Part shown: positions 1-5,080 of the stretch, piece by piece
Position numbering within the stretch: position 1 is the first letter of the stretch
How the letters are laid out: the number at the start of each line of letters is the position of its first letter
NCBI GenBank assembly: GCA_031259805.1
Contig: JAIRKX010000167.1
Coordinates: 1 to 8,281, forward strand
DNA from: Prevotellaceae bacterium
GTDB lineage: Bacteria; Bacteroidota; Bacteroidia; Bacteroidales; UBA932
DNA length: 8,281 nucleotides
Direction of reading: 5' to 3'
Made by a program: the position numbers and the translations under genes
The notes under the pieces: model-generated
The model's database searches: none
What the model was told of the DNA's origin: nothing
Seen by the model: only the letters and a program-made list of their open reading frames with translations

Positions 1-807
1 CGCGCCGGCGGAGGCTTCGGTGAGCGACGAGTTGGCGCAGGAGCCGTTGCCGGCGTCGAGCGTTACGGTGAAGGGAACAGACGGCGGGGCGCTGTCGTCG
101 TCCCATGTGAGTACAAAATGATCAATGGCCGACGAGGCTCTGTTACCTTCGCCCGTAGTTTTGTTCGGCGCTATTATTTGTATATATACATTGTCGAACT
201 TGTTGTCCAGCGCCGTTCCGAAATCGACGGTTACGGTTGTGCTTTTAAAAGTGCTGTCGCCGGTTGTCATATCTCCTGTGGCGGTAACAGGCGTCCAGCC
301 TGTCGCCGAGCCGGCGGTGGAGTACTGTACTTGCCACGTGGTTGTCTGGCCTGATTTAGCATCTAATGACTGCAAGTCAAATTGCAATTTAAAATTCTTC
401 TTTTCTTCGGTGTCGGCTATGCGAAACCGGAATGCGGCGCCGGGGTTATATCCGGTAGTTGCATTACTTGATTGGCGAACACCTAATGCCCTGTTTGTGG
501 CGTTGGCCTGATCAGTTGTACTTGCGCCTTCCCCAATATCTGCGGAAGCGTAATTTTTAAATCCACCGGTGTTATTATTCCAATTTGTTTCCGTTGTAGG
601 GAAAGTCTGCTCGGTATTGTTGGTGTTTGTATGTAGAAATACGCCCCATCCTGTGGGCGTTCCGCTGCCGATGCCGTCAAAATTCTGCGTATAGGTTGTT
701 CCCGTGAGCGTGGCGGCTGTCGTTTGCGCCTGTGCTGCTGTGGTTCCCGTCCATAATGCCGCCGAAAGCAGCCCTGCTTTTAAAAGTGTGGTTAAATGTA
801 TTTTCAT
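1..807 (-). CDS. Secreted protein of unknown function, 5' part (3' end outside window)
   Basis: The reading frame is open from ATG at 807 to the window edge, 269 codons with no stop. An in-frame TAG at 823-825 lies just upstream, so this is the first available ATG. Residues 1-27 form a signal peptide: a positive start (MKIH), a hydrophobic stretch with LLKAGLLSAALW, and a likely cut after AQA (AQA|QTT). The mature start has the motif TYTQNFDGIGSG, seen at the head of many secreted beta-sandwich modules in Bacteroidota. Residues 28-236 are rich in Thr, Asn, Gly and Ser with alternating hydrophobics (FKLQFDLQ, WQVQYST, VYIQII, IDHFVLTW), consistent with a jelly-roll-like fold. After a DDDSAPPSVP linker, residues 246-269 (FTVTLDAGNGSC, then SLTEASAGA) resemble the start of a divergent InlB/Flg_new-type repeat. 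Surface location is inferred. A type IX sorting domain may lie in the missing end. The function is not recognisable. Confidence 0.85.
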   Translation of the reverse strand, partial: MKIHLTTLLKAGLLSAALWTGTTAAQAQTTAATLTGTTYTQNFDGIGSGTPTGWGVFLHTNTNNTEQTFPTTETNWNNNTGGFKNYASADIGEGASTTDQANATNRALGVRQSSNATTGYNPGAAFRFRIADTEEKKNFKLQFDLQSLDAKSGQTTTWQVQYSTAGSATGWTPVTATGDMTTGDSTFKSTTVTVDFGTALDNKFDNVYIQIIAPNKTTGEGNRASSAIDHFVLTWDDDSAPPSVPFTVTLDAGNGSCANSSLTEASAGA

Positions 808-893
808 AACCGTGTAAATGTTCTAAGTTAAGTACTTTATTATTTGTTTTTGTCGGCGCCACGCTTCATGCGTCGGCAGGCTCCGATAATGGA

Positions 894-924
894 CAAAAGT
901 ACGGGGCGGTTTTTACAAAACAAT
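894..924 (-). promoter_or_regulatory. Bacteroidota-type promoter of the secreted-protein gene
   Basis: Read on the minus strand, TACTTTTG (901-894) fits the Bacteroidota -7 consensus TAnnTTTG exactly. An ATTG (924-921) lies 19 bases upstream, where the -33 TTTG element is expected. Transcription would start near 887 and give a leader of about 80 nt before ATG 807. No Shine-Dalgarno sequence is visible before the start, as is usual in this phylum. Confidence 0.6.
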
Positions 925-1021
925 GACAAAACGGTAACAAAATAACTACATTGTGAGCGTAAAAAACCGGTTGTCCAGTCGCGCGTTTCCGCGTAGAGCC
1001 GGCAATTCCTATTCAGGGCAG

Positions 1022-1029
1022 CAAATATA
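1022..1029 (-). promoter_or_regulatory. Possible second, upstream -7 box on the minus strand
   Basis: On the minus strand, 1029-1022 reads TATATTTG, a perfect match to TAnnTTTG, inside a very AT-rich patch (1021-1060). No TTG is found at the -33 distance, and in such AT-rich DNA the match could be chance. If used, it would give the secreted-protein gene a leader of about 210 nt. Confidence 0.25.
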
Positions 1030-1062
1030 AATATATTTTTAAAATAGTTATTAGAAAAATAC

Positions 1063-1100
1063 GAACTAAGAGTTATGAACTAAGAACTAAGAGTTATGAA
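1063..1100. repeat. 17-bp direct repeat, two copies at 21-bp offset
   Basis: GAACTAAGAGTTATGAA occurs perfectly at 1063-1079 and again at 1084-1100. Part of the unit (GAACTAA) is also present at 1077-1083 between them, so this is a short, slightly scrambled tandem repeat. It lies at the left border of the repeat-dense zone. Confidence 0.8.
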
Positions 1101-1106
1101 TGTCAC

Positions 1107-1145
1107 GTCATTGCGAACTGCGAGGAACGAAGCAGGAAGCAATCC
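1107..1145. repeat. Short palindromic repeat, copy 1 (ATTGC/GCAAT type)
   Basis: The arms ATTGC (1110-1114) and GCAAT (1139-1143) pair. Inside them a symmetric GAA/GAA internal loop (1115-1117 and 1136-1138) precedes a second stem, CTGC (1118-1121) with GCAG (1132-1135), closing a 10-base loop GAGGAACGAA. A second copy lies 114 bp downstream in the same orientation. From memory, GTCATTGCGA...GAAGCAATC palindromes of this kind are widespread intergenic repeats in many bacteria. They look REP- or MITE-like, and no transposase is nearby. Confidence 0.75.
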
Positions 1146-1176
1146 AGAAACGAATGAATAATGCACAATTATTGCT

Positions 1177-1192
1177 GTCGGTTTTAACCGAC
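1177..1192. repeat. Perfect 7-bp hairpin between the two palindromic repeats
   Basis: GTCGGTT (1177-1183) and AACCGAC (1186-1192) are perfect inverse complements around a TT spacer, making a full 16-base palindrome. It has no T-run after it on either strand, so a standard intrinsic terminator is unlikely. The word AATGCACAAT flanks it as a direct repeat at 1160-1169 and 1202-1211. Confidence 0.65.
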
Positions 1193-1220
1193 GGAATGAA
1201 GAATGCACAATGAACAGGTC

Positions 1221-1258
1221 GTCATTCCGAACTGCGAGGAACGAAGCAGGAAGGAATC
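1221..1258. repeat. Short palindromic repeat, copy 2 (ATTCC/GGAAT type)
   Basis: This is the same element as the copy at 1107-1145: an identical core (CTGC, loop GAGGAACGAA, GCAG) and the same GAA/GAA internal loop. The outer arms are ATTCC (1224-1228) and GGAAT (1253-1257) instead of ATTGC and GCAAT. The G-to-C change in one arm is matched by the C-to-G change in the other, so the pairing is kept. Confidence 0.75.
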
Positions 1259-1285
1259 TCCTCCTTGGCGCAAGGCCGCGCATCC

Positions 1286-1313
1286 GTGGGGGTGAAAAAT
1301 TGTTCGCCCCTAC
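1286..1313. repeat. 11-bp hairpin of the GTAGGGGCGAA palindrome type
   Basis: Bases 1286-1296 (GTGGGGGTGAA) pair with 1303-1313 (TTCGCCCCTAC) through nine Watson-Crick and two G-T pairs, leaving a six-base loop AAATTG. Read on the minus strand it starts GTAGGGGCGAACAA, a palindrome type I recall as a common intergenic repeat. It sits directly before the 21-bp array. Confidence 0.6.
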
Positions 1314-1327
1314 ATCGTTTTTGTTTC

Positions 1328-1645
1328 TTTCCTGTTTTTTTCAAAAAATCCTCTTCTGAAACAGGTTTTATTTCTCCTGTGATTTTTTCTCCCTCTCCTG
1401 AAATGATTTTTCACTTCTCCTGTGATTTTTTTTCCTTCTCCTGTGATTTTTTCTCCCTCTCCTGTGATTTTTCTTCCCTCTCCTGAAAAAAAAACTCCCA
1501 CAGGAGAAATGAAAACTCATTTCTCCTGTGATTTTTTTCATTTCTCCTGTGATTTTTTCTCCCTCTCCCGTGATTTTTTTCTATTTTCCCGCATTTTTTT
1601 TTCCTCTCTCATGAGACGGGTTTCCTCTCTTGTGAGGTTTCCGGT
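1328..1645. repeat. Degenerate 21-bp tandem array with phased T-tracts
   Basis: About fourteen units with a 21-bp period. The best-kept units begin TCTCCTGTGATTTTTT and end with a short C/T segment such as CTCCC. TCTCC or its equivalent starts at 1352 (as TCTTC), 1373, 1394, 1416, 1437, 1458, 1479, 1522, 1543, 1564, 1585, 1605 and 1626. The gap between 1479 and 1522 holds a partial unit in reverse orientation. Units are cleanest in the middle and decay at both ends. The plus strand is almost wholly pyrimidine apart from the TGTGA word. Because 21 is a multiple of three, several frames stay open on both strands and yield heptad-repeat peptides (KITGEGE on the minus strand, SCDFFSL on the plus strand), which I regard as by-products. 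There are no unique spacers, so it is not a CRISPR. Function is unknown. Confidence 0.85.
1499..1530. repeat. Perfect 14-bp inverted repeat inside the 21-bp array
   Basis: CACAGGAGAAATGA (1499-1512) is the exact inverse complement of TCATTTCTCCTGTG (1517-1530), with a four-base loop AAAC. It arises because one partial array unit is reversed relative to its neighbours. It could form a strong hairpin in RNA or a cruciform in DNA. The plus strand continues ATTTTTTTC at 1531, so it also resembles an intrinsic terminator for plus-strand transcription, though no plus-strand gene ends upstream in the window. Confidence 0.8.
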
Positions 1646-1648
1646 ATC

Positions 1649-1665
1649 ATTCCCCGCAGGGGAAT
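1649..1665. repeat. Perfect 7-bp hairpin right after the array
   Basis: ATTCCCC (1649-1655) pairs with GGGGAAT (1659-1665) around a GCA loop. No T-run follows on either strand. It resembles the other small palindromes in this spacer rather than a terminator. Confidence 0.6.
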
Positions 1666-1805
1666 TGACGCTCTAACGGGCAACCCTGCGTCCGCTGCAG
1701 GCAATTCCTAATGCTTAGTTCCTAATTCAATGGTCGCTCCTGTGAATGCGCTCGGTTGCGATGTGCCCACATAAAACGCAACAATCCGCTAAAAAATATT
1801 TCATG

Positions 1806-1813
1806 TATCTTTG
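1806..1813 (+). promoter_or_regulatory. -7 box of the murF-alr promoter
   Basis: TATCTTTG matches the Bacteroidota -7 consensus TAnnTTTG perfectly. No TTG is present at the usual -33 distance, where the sequence is AT-rich instead. Transcription would begin near 1820, giving a leader of only about 12 nt before ATG 1832. This also excludes the in-frame TTG at 1811 as a start codon, because it lies inside the promoter box. Confidence 0.6.
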
Positions 1814-1831
1814 TACTATAATTATACGGAT

Positions 1832-4327
1832 ATGCCTATCAAATTTACCATTAAAGAAGCCTCCGATTATATGGGGGCGCAGTTAGTGAGCGGCACGGCG
1901 GGCGGCGCGTCCGTGCGGACGCTGCTCACTGATAGCCGTTCGTTGGCGCAGGCGGAAGGATGCCTTTTCTTTGCGCTCACAAGCGCGCGCAACGACGGAC
2001 ATCGCTACGTCGAAACGCTGTATCAACACGGAGTACGGCATTTTGTCGTGCAGCATATCCCGGAGACGATGCACGACCATAGCGACGCGGATTTCCTGCT
2101 CGTACCCGACACACTCGACGCCTTACAGCAGCTGGCTGCCGCATGGCGTCAACGCTTTACGATACCGGTGACAGGCATTACCGGCAGCAACGGCAAAACG
2201 ATTGTCAAGGAATGGCTGGCATGGCTGATGTCCGGCGACCGCCGGATAGTCAAGAGTCAGAAAAGCTATAACAGTCAAATCGGCGTACCGCTGGCGGTAT
2301 GGCAAATGCAGGCGGGCGACGAACTGGCGATATTCGAGGCGGGCATCTCCCAACCCGGCGAGATGGCGCGCATTGAGCGGATTATCCGACCCACGACAGG
2401 CATCTTTACGCACATCGGCACAGCGCATGACGCCTATTTCAGCGATCGCAGGCAAAAAATCAACGAGAAATTAAACCTCTTTGTGCAGGCGCAAACCCTC
2501 ATCTATTGCGCCGACCAGCGCGAGGTAGCCGATGCCGTAGCCGAAAACGAACAACTGGCGCATCTCAAAAAGGCTACATGGGGGCGCGCGGCGGATTGCG
2601 ATTTGCAACTGCTATCGACCGTCGTACGCGACGGGGAAACCATCCTTGAAGCGCGCTACCGCAACGAAACGATCCGGATCACCATCCCGATGACCGACCG
2701 GGCATCCGCTGAGAATGCGATGCACTGCTGGCTGTTCATGCTGCTCGAAGAGATGTCGTCCGACGTCATTGCCGAACGGATGCGTCGCCTGCCGGTCATC
2801 GAAATGCGCATGGAATTGAAAGAAGCCATCAACCACTGCTCGGTAATTAACGACAGCTACAGCTCGGATCTCCATTCGTTACAAGTGGCCGTCGAGTTCC
2901 TTTGCCGGCAGCAGGGCGCACGGAAAACCGTCATCCTGTCCGACATTCTGCAAAGCGGGCAGGACGAGCAGACGCTGTATGCCGATGTCGCCCGACTATT
3001 GAAGACGAAGGGCGTTCACCGGCTCATCGGCATCGGCAGCGGCATTTCGCAGCACGCGGACATGTTCGGCATCGAAGCGTTTTTCTTTCCCGATACCGAC
3101 ACGTTTCTACAACGCTTCCCCTTCAATCATTTCCGAGAAGAGAGCATCCTGCTGAAAGGAGCGCGGATATTTGCATTTGAAAAAATCGACCGGGCGCTGC
3201 AACAAAAAACGCATGAAACGGTGCTTGAGATCAACCTGAATGCCCTTGTCGACAACCTGAACTATTACCGGGCAAAGGGACGTCCCGGCGTGCGCCTGAT
3301 GGCGATGGTCAAAGCGTTTTCGTACGGCAGCGGCAGCTGCGAAATAGCCAGCCTGCTACAATTTCACCACATCGACTATCTCGCCGTAGCCTATGTCGAC
3401 GAGGGCGTCGAACTACGCAAGGCGGGCATTACGATGCCCATCATGGTAATGAACCCCGAACTGCAAAGCCTCGACCCCTTATTTGCGTATGACTTGGAGC
3501 CGGAAATATACAGCTTCCGCCTGCTGCAAAGATGGCGTAGCCGGCTGGAACAACAGGCAGGCAAGCCGGCGCCGGCCGTACACATTAAGCTCGACACCGG
3601 CATGCACCGCTTAGGTTTTGAAGAACGCGAGGTGGAGACCCTGTGCCGGACATTGCAGGAGCTTCGGGCGGCGGAGGCGGCGTTCCGGGTGGCGTCCGTC
3701 TTTTCGCACCTCTCCGGCAGCGACAACCCGTCGCTCGACGCATGGACGCACCGGCAGATTGCCACCTTCCGGCGAATGAGCAAGCAGGTGCAAAATGCAT
3801 TTGACTATCCGGTGTATGCACACATCTTAAATTCGGCAGGCATCACGCGCTTTCCCGATGCGCAGTTCGACATGGTACGCTTGGGCATCGGGCTATACGG
3901 CGTCGGCGTCAATGACGAGGAACAACAATACCTCCGGCCGGTCAGCACGCTGAAAACCGTCATTTCGCAAATCAAACAAATCCCCGCCGGCGATACTGTC
4001 GGCTACGGACGCCGCCACGTAGCATCGCACGAGATGCGGATAGGCACTATCGCCATTGGCTACGCCGACGGGCTACGCCGACGTTTCGGAAACGGTCGCG
4101 GAACGGTATTCGTCAACGGACAACCGGCGCCGGTCATCGGAAATATCTGCATGGACATGTGTATGATTGACCTTACCGGCGTCGACGCCCGAGAGAACGA
4201 CGAAGTCATTATCTTCGGCGACCGCCCCACCATTATCGACATCGCTCGAACATTAGACACCATCCCCTACGAGGTACTCACCGGCATCTCGCGACGGGTA
4301 AAAAGAGTATACGTAACGGAGAATTAG
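1832..4327 (+). CDS. murF-alr: Bifunctional MurF (UDP-MurNAc-tripeptide:D-Ala-D-Ala ligase) / alanine racemase
   Basis: 831 residues carrying two cytoplasmic peptidoglycan enzymes in one chain. Residues 1 to about 455 are MurF, which uses ATP to join D-Ala-D-Ala to UDP-MurNAc-tripeptide. It shows the P-loop GITGSNGKT (115-123, Lys122), the KSYNSQIGVPL motif, and INDSYSSDLHSL in the C-terminal domain. From about 463 the chain is a PLP-dependent alanine racemase: VLEINLNAL, PLP lysine Lys494 in MVKAFSYGSG, Lys586 and Arg593 in IKLDTGMHRLG (matching the carbamoylated lysine and Arg136 of the Geobacillus enzyme), catalytic Tyr725 in VGYGRRH, then GYADG (Tyr744) and ICMDM (Met774). No key residue is missing. 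This fusion is well known in Bacteroidota. The start is ATG 1832; an upstream in-frame TTG (1811) falls in the -7 box. A DUF4290 gene follows after 76 bases. Confidence 0.96.
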   Translation: MPIKFTIKEASDYMGAQLVSGTAGGASVRTLLTDSRSLAQAEGCLFFALTSARNDGHRYVETLYQHGVRHFVVQHIPETMHDHSDADFLLVPDTLDALQQLAAAWRQRFTIPVTGITGSNGKTIVKEWLAWLMSGDRRIVKSQKSYNSQIGVPLAVWQMQAGDELAIFEAGISQPGEMARIERIIRPTTGIFTHIGTAHDAYFSDRRQKINEKLNLFVQAQTLIYCADQREVADAVAENEQLAHLKKATWGRAADCDLQLLSTVVRDGETILEARYRNETIRITIPMTDRASAENAMHCWLFMLLEEMSSDVIAERMRRLPVIEMRMELKEAINHCSVINDSYSSDLHSLQVAVEFLCRQQGARKTVILSDILQSGQDEQTLYADVARLLKTKGVHRLIGIGSGISQHADMFGIEAFFFPDTDTFLQRFPFNHFREESILLKGARIFAFEKIDRALQQKTHETVLEINLNALVDNLNYYRAKGRPGVRLMAMVKAFSYGSGSCEIASLLQFHHIDYLAVAYVDEGVELRKAGITMPIMVMNPELQSLDPLFAYDLEPEIYSFRLLQRWRSRLEQQAGKPAPAVHIKLDTGMHRLGFEEREVETLCRTLQELRAAEAAFRVASVFSHLSGSDNPSLDAWTHRQIATFRRMSKQVQNAFDYPVYAHILNSAGITRFPDAQFDMVRLGIGLYGVGVNDEEQQYLRPVSTLKTVISQIKQIPAGDTVGYGRRHVASHEMRIGTIAIGYADGLRRRFGNGRGTVFVNGQPAPVIGNICMDMCMIDLTGVDARENDEVIIFGDRPTIIDIARTLDTIPYEVLTGISRRVKRVYVTEN
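4058..4083 (+). repeat. Perfect 13-bp tandem duplication inside the alr part
   Basis: GGCTACGCCGACG occurs twice in direct contact (4058-4070 and 4071-4083). The length is not a multiple of three, so the two copies are read in different frames: the first gives GYAD, the second contributes to GLRRR. Alanine racemases of other bacteria keep a similar GYADGxxRR stretch, so the duplication probably reflects codon choice rather than an insertion. Confidence 0.85.
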
Positions 4328-4373
4328 AAATGGACTGCACCCGCCGCAGGCACGCAATCCCATAAATTTTTCT

Positions 4374-4381
4374 TACCTTTG
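4374..4381 (+). promoter_or_regulatory. -7 box upstream of the DUF4290 gene
   Basis: TACCTTTG is a perfect TAnnTTTG match in the 76-base gap after murF-alr. A start near 4388 would leave a leader of about 16 nt before ATG 4404. No -33 TTG is evident. The genes downstream (DUF4290 and murA) could be transcribed from here as well as by read-through from murF-alr. Confidence 0.55.
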
Positions 4382-4403
4382 CCGGCAAATAAAATTTTAT
4401 CTA

Positions 4404-5045
4404 ATGAGTTTTGATTACAACACACAGCGCCGGAAGCTACGGCTTCCCGAATATGGCCGGCATATTCAAAAAATGATTCAATACGTAAAAACCATCGAAA
4501 ACCGCGAGGAACGAAATCGCCAGATAATGGCCGTCATTGCGGTGATGGGCAACCTCAACCCGCATCTGCGCGACACCGCCGATTTCCGTCACAAATTGTG
4601 GGATCATGTCTACCTGATCGCCGATTTCGACATTGATATTGACTCGCCGTATCCCATTCCCGTACCGGAAACATTTGAAGAAAAGCCGCAATCAATTCCA
4701 TATCCGCAATCGCCACTGAAGGTGATGCACTACGGACGGAATGTAGAAAATATACTGAACGCTATTGCCGTCCGTCCCGAAAGTGAAGAGAAACGGGCCA
4801 TGATTGCCTCGGTAGCGCTGTACATGAAAAAGCAATATATCGCATGGAACAAGGATACCGTAACCGATGATATTATTTTTCGGGACATCGAACGACTGTC
4901 GAACGGGCATATTATTCTCAACCCGTCGTTGAAGCTGCCCAATGTACAAGCCGAAGTCGCCCGCCCCTACCCCAAACCGACGAATATCGGGAAAAACAGA
5001 GGGAAAAACAAAAACTTCAAAAAAAGCAAAGGCGGACGTCCGTAA
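4404..5045 (+). CDS. DUF4290 family protein
   Basis: 213 residues. The start MSFDYNTQRRKLRLPEYGRH and the motif LRDTADFRHKLWDH (residues 56-69), followed by an acidic FDIDIDSPYP segment, are the hallmarks I recall for DUF4290, a family found in Bacteroidota with no known activity. There is no signal peptide or membrane segment, so it should be cytoplasmic. The middle looks helical. The last 20 or so residues (GKNRGKNKNFKKSKGGRP) are strongly basic and probably disordered, which suggests possible binding to nucleic acid or another acidic partner; this is inference. The ATG lies 16 nt after a predicted transcription start, and no Shine-Dalgarno is seen. murA begins 35 bases after the stop, so the two are probably co-transcribed. 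The position between murF-alr and murA hints at a link to envelope growth but does not prove it. Confidence 0.88.
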   Translation: MSFDYNTQRRKLRLPEYGRHIQKMIQYVKTIENREERNRQIMAVIAVMGNLNPHLRDTADFRHKLWDHVYLIADFDIDIDSPYPIPVPETFEEKPQSIPYPQSPLKVMHYGRNVENILNAIAVRPESEEKRAMIASVALYMKKQYIAWNKDTVTDDIIFRDIERLSNGHIILNPSLKLPNVQAEVARPYPKPTNIGKNRGKNKNFKKSKGGRP

Positions 5046-5080
5046 CGGACAATTATTAACGCAATAAGTTCTATCGAGCA

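Larger units (their letters stand above)
808..1831. other. Repeat-filled divergent intergenic spacer without convincing genes
   Basis: This 1,024-base stretch separates the minus-strand secreted-protein gene from the plus-strand murF-alr gene. It holds promoters at both ends and, between 1063 and 1665, a run of direct repeats, palindromes and a 21-bp array listed separately. Smaller items are an 11-bp direct repeat GGCAATTCCTA at 1001-1011 and 1700-1710, the word GAACTAAG at 1063 with its inverse CTTAGTTC at 1714-1721, and a weak 5-bp hairpin (CCTGC/GCAGG) at 1685-1701. Bases 930-1000 and 1722-1800 show nothing I can name. Short open frames here are low complexity or follow the repeats and do not look coding. 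Confidence 0.75.

Noticed and set aside
125..511. Plus-strand open frame of 128 codons over the left-hand gene
   Set aside because: It lies antisense to the secreted-protein gene, which has a signal peptide, promoter and a 269-codon open frame. The plus-strand peptide has no recognisable features.
1177..1192. GTCGGTT/AACCGAC hairpin as an intrinsic terminator
   Set aside because: No T-run follows on either strand, and no gene ends nearby.
1080..1283. Minus-strand 67-codon open frame in the spacer
   Set aside because: It runs through the two palindromic repeats, which give LPASFLAVRND twice. It is explained by the repeats.
1265..1486. Plus-strand 73-codon open frame in the spacer
   Set aside because: It is a product of the 21-bp array, low in complexity, with no promoter or start signal.
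1328..1645. The array as a CRISPR
   Set aside because: Units of 21 bp follow one another directly with no unique spacers, units are degenerate, and no cas gene is present.
1811..1831. TTG at 1811 as the murF-alr start codon
   Set aside because: It lies inside the -7 box, and the seven added residues are not part of the MurF family start. ATG 1832 fits better.
3391..3783. Minus-strand 130-codon open frame inside murF-alr
   Set aside because: It is antisense to a well-supported racemase domain, and its Ser/Arg/Cys-rich composition is typical of a shadow frame.
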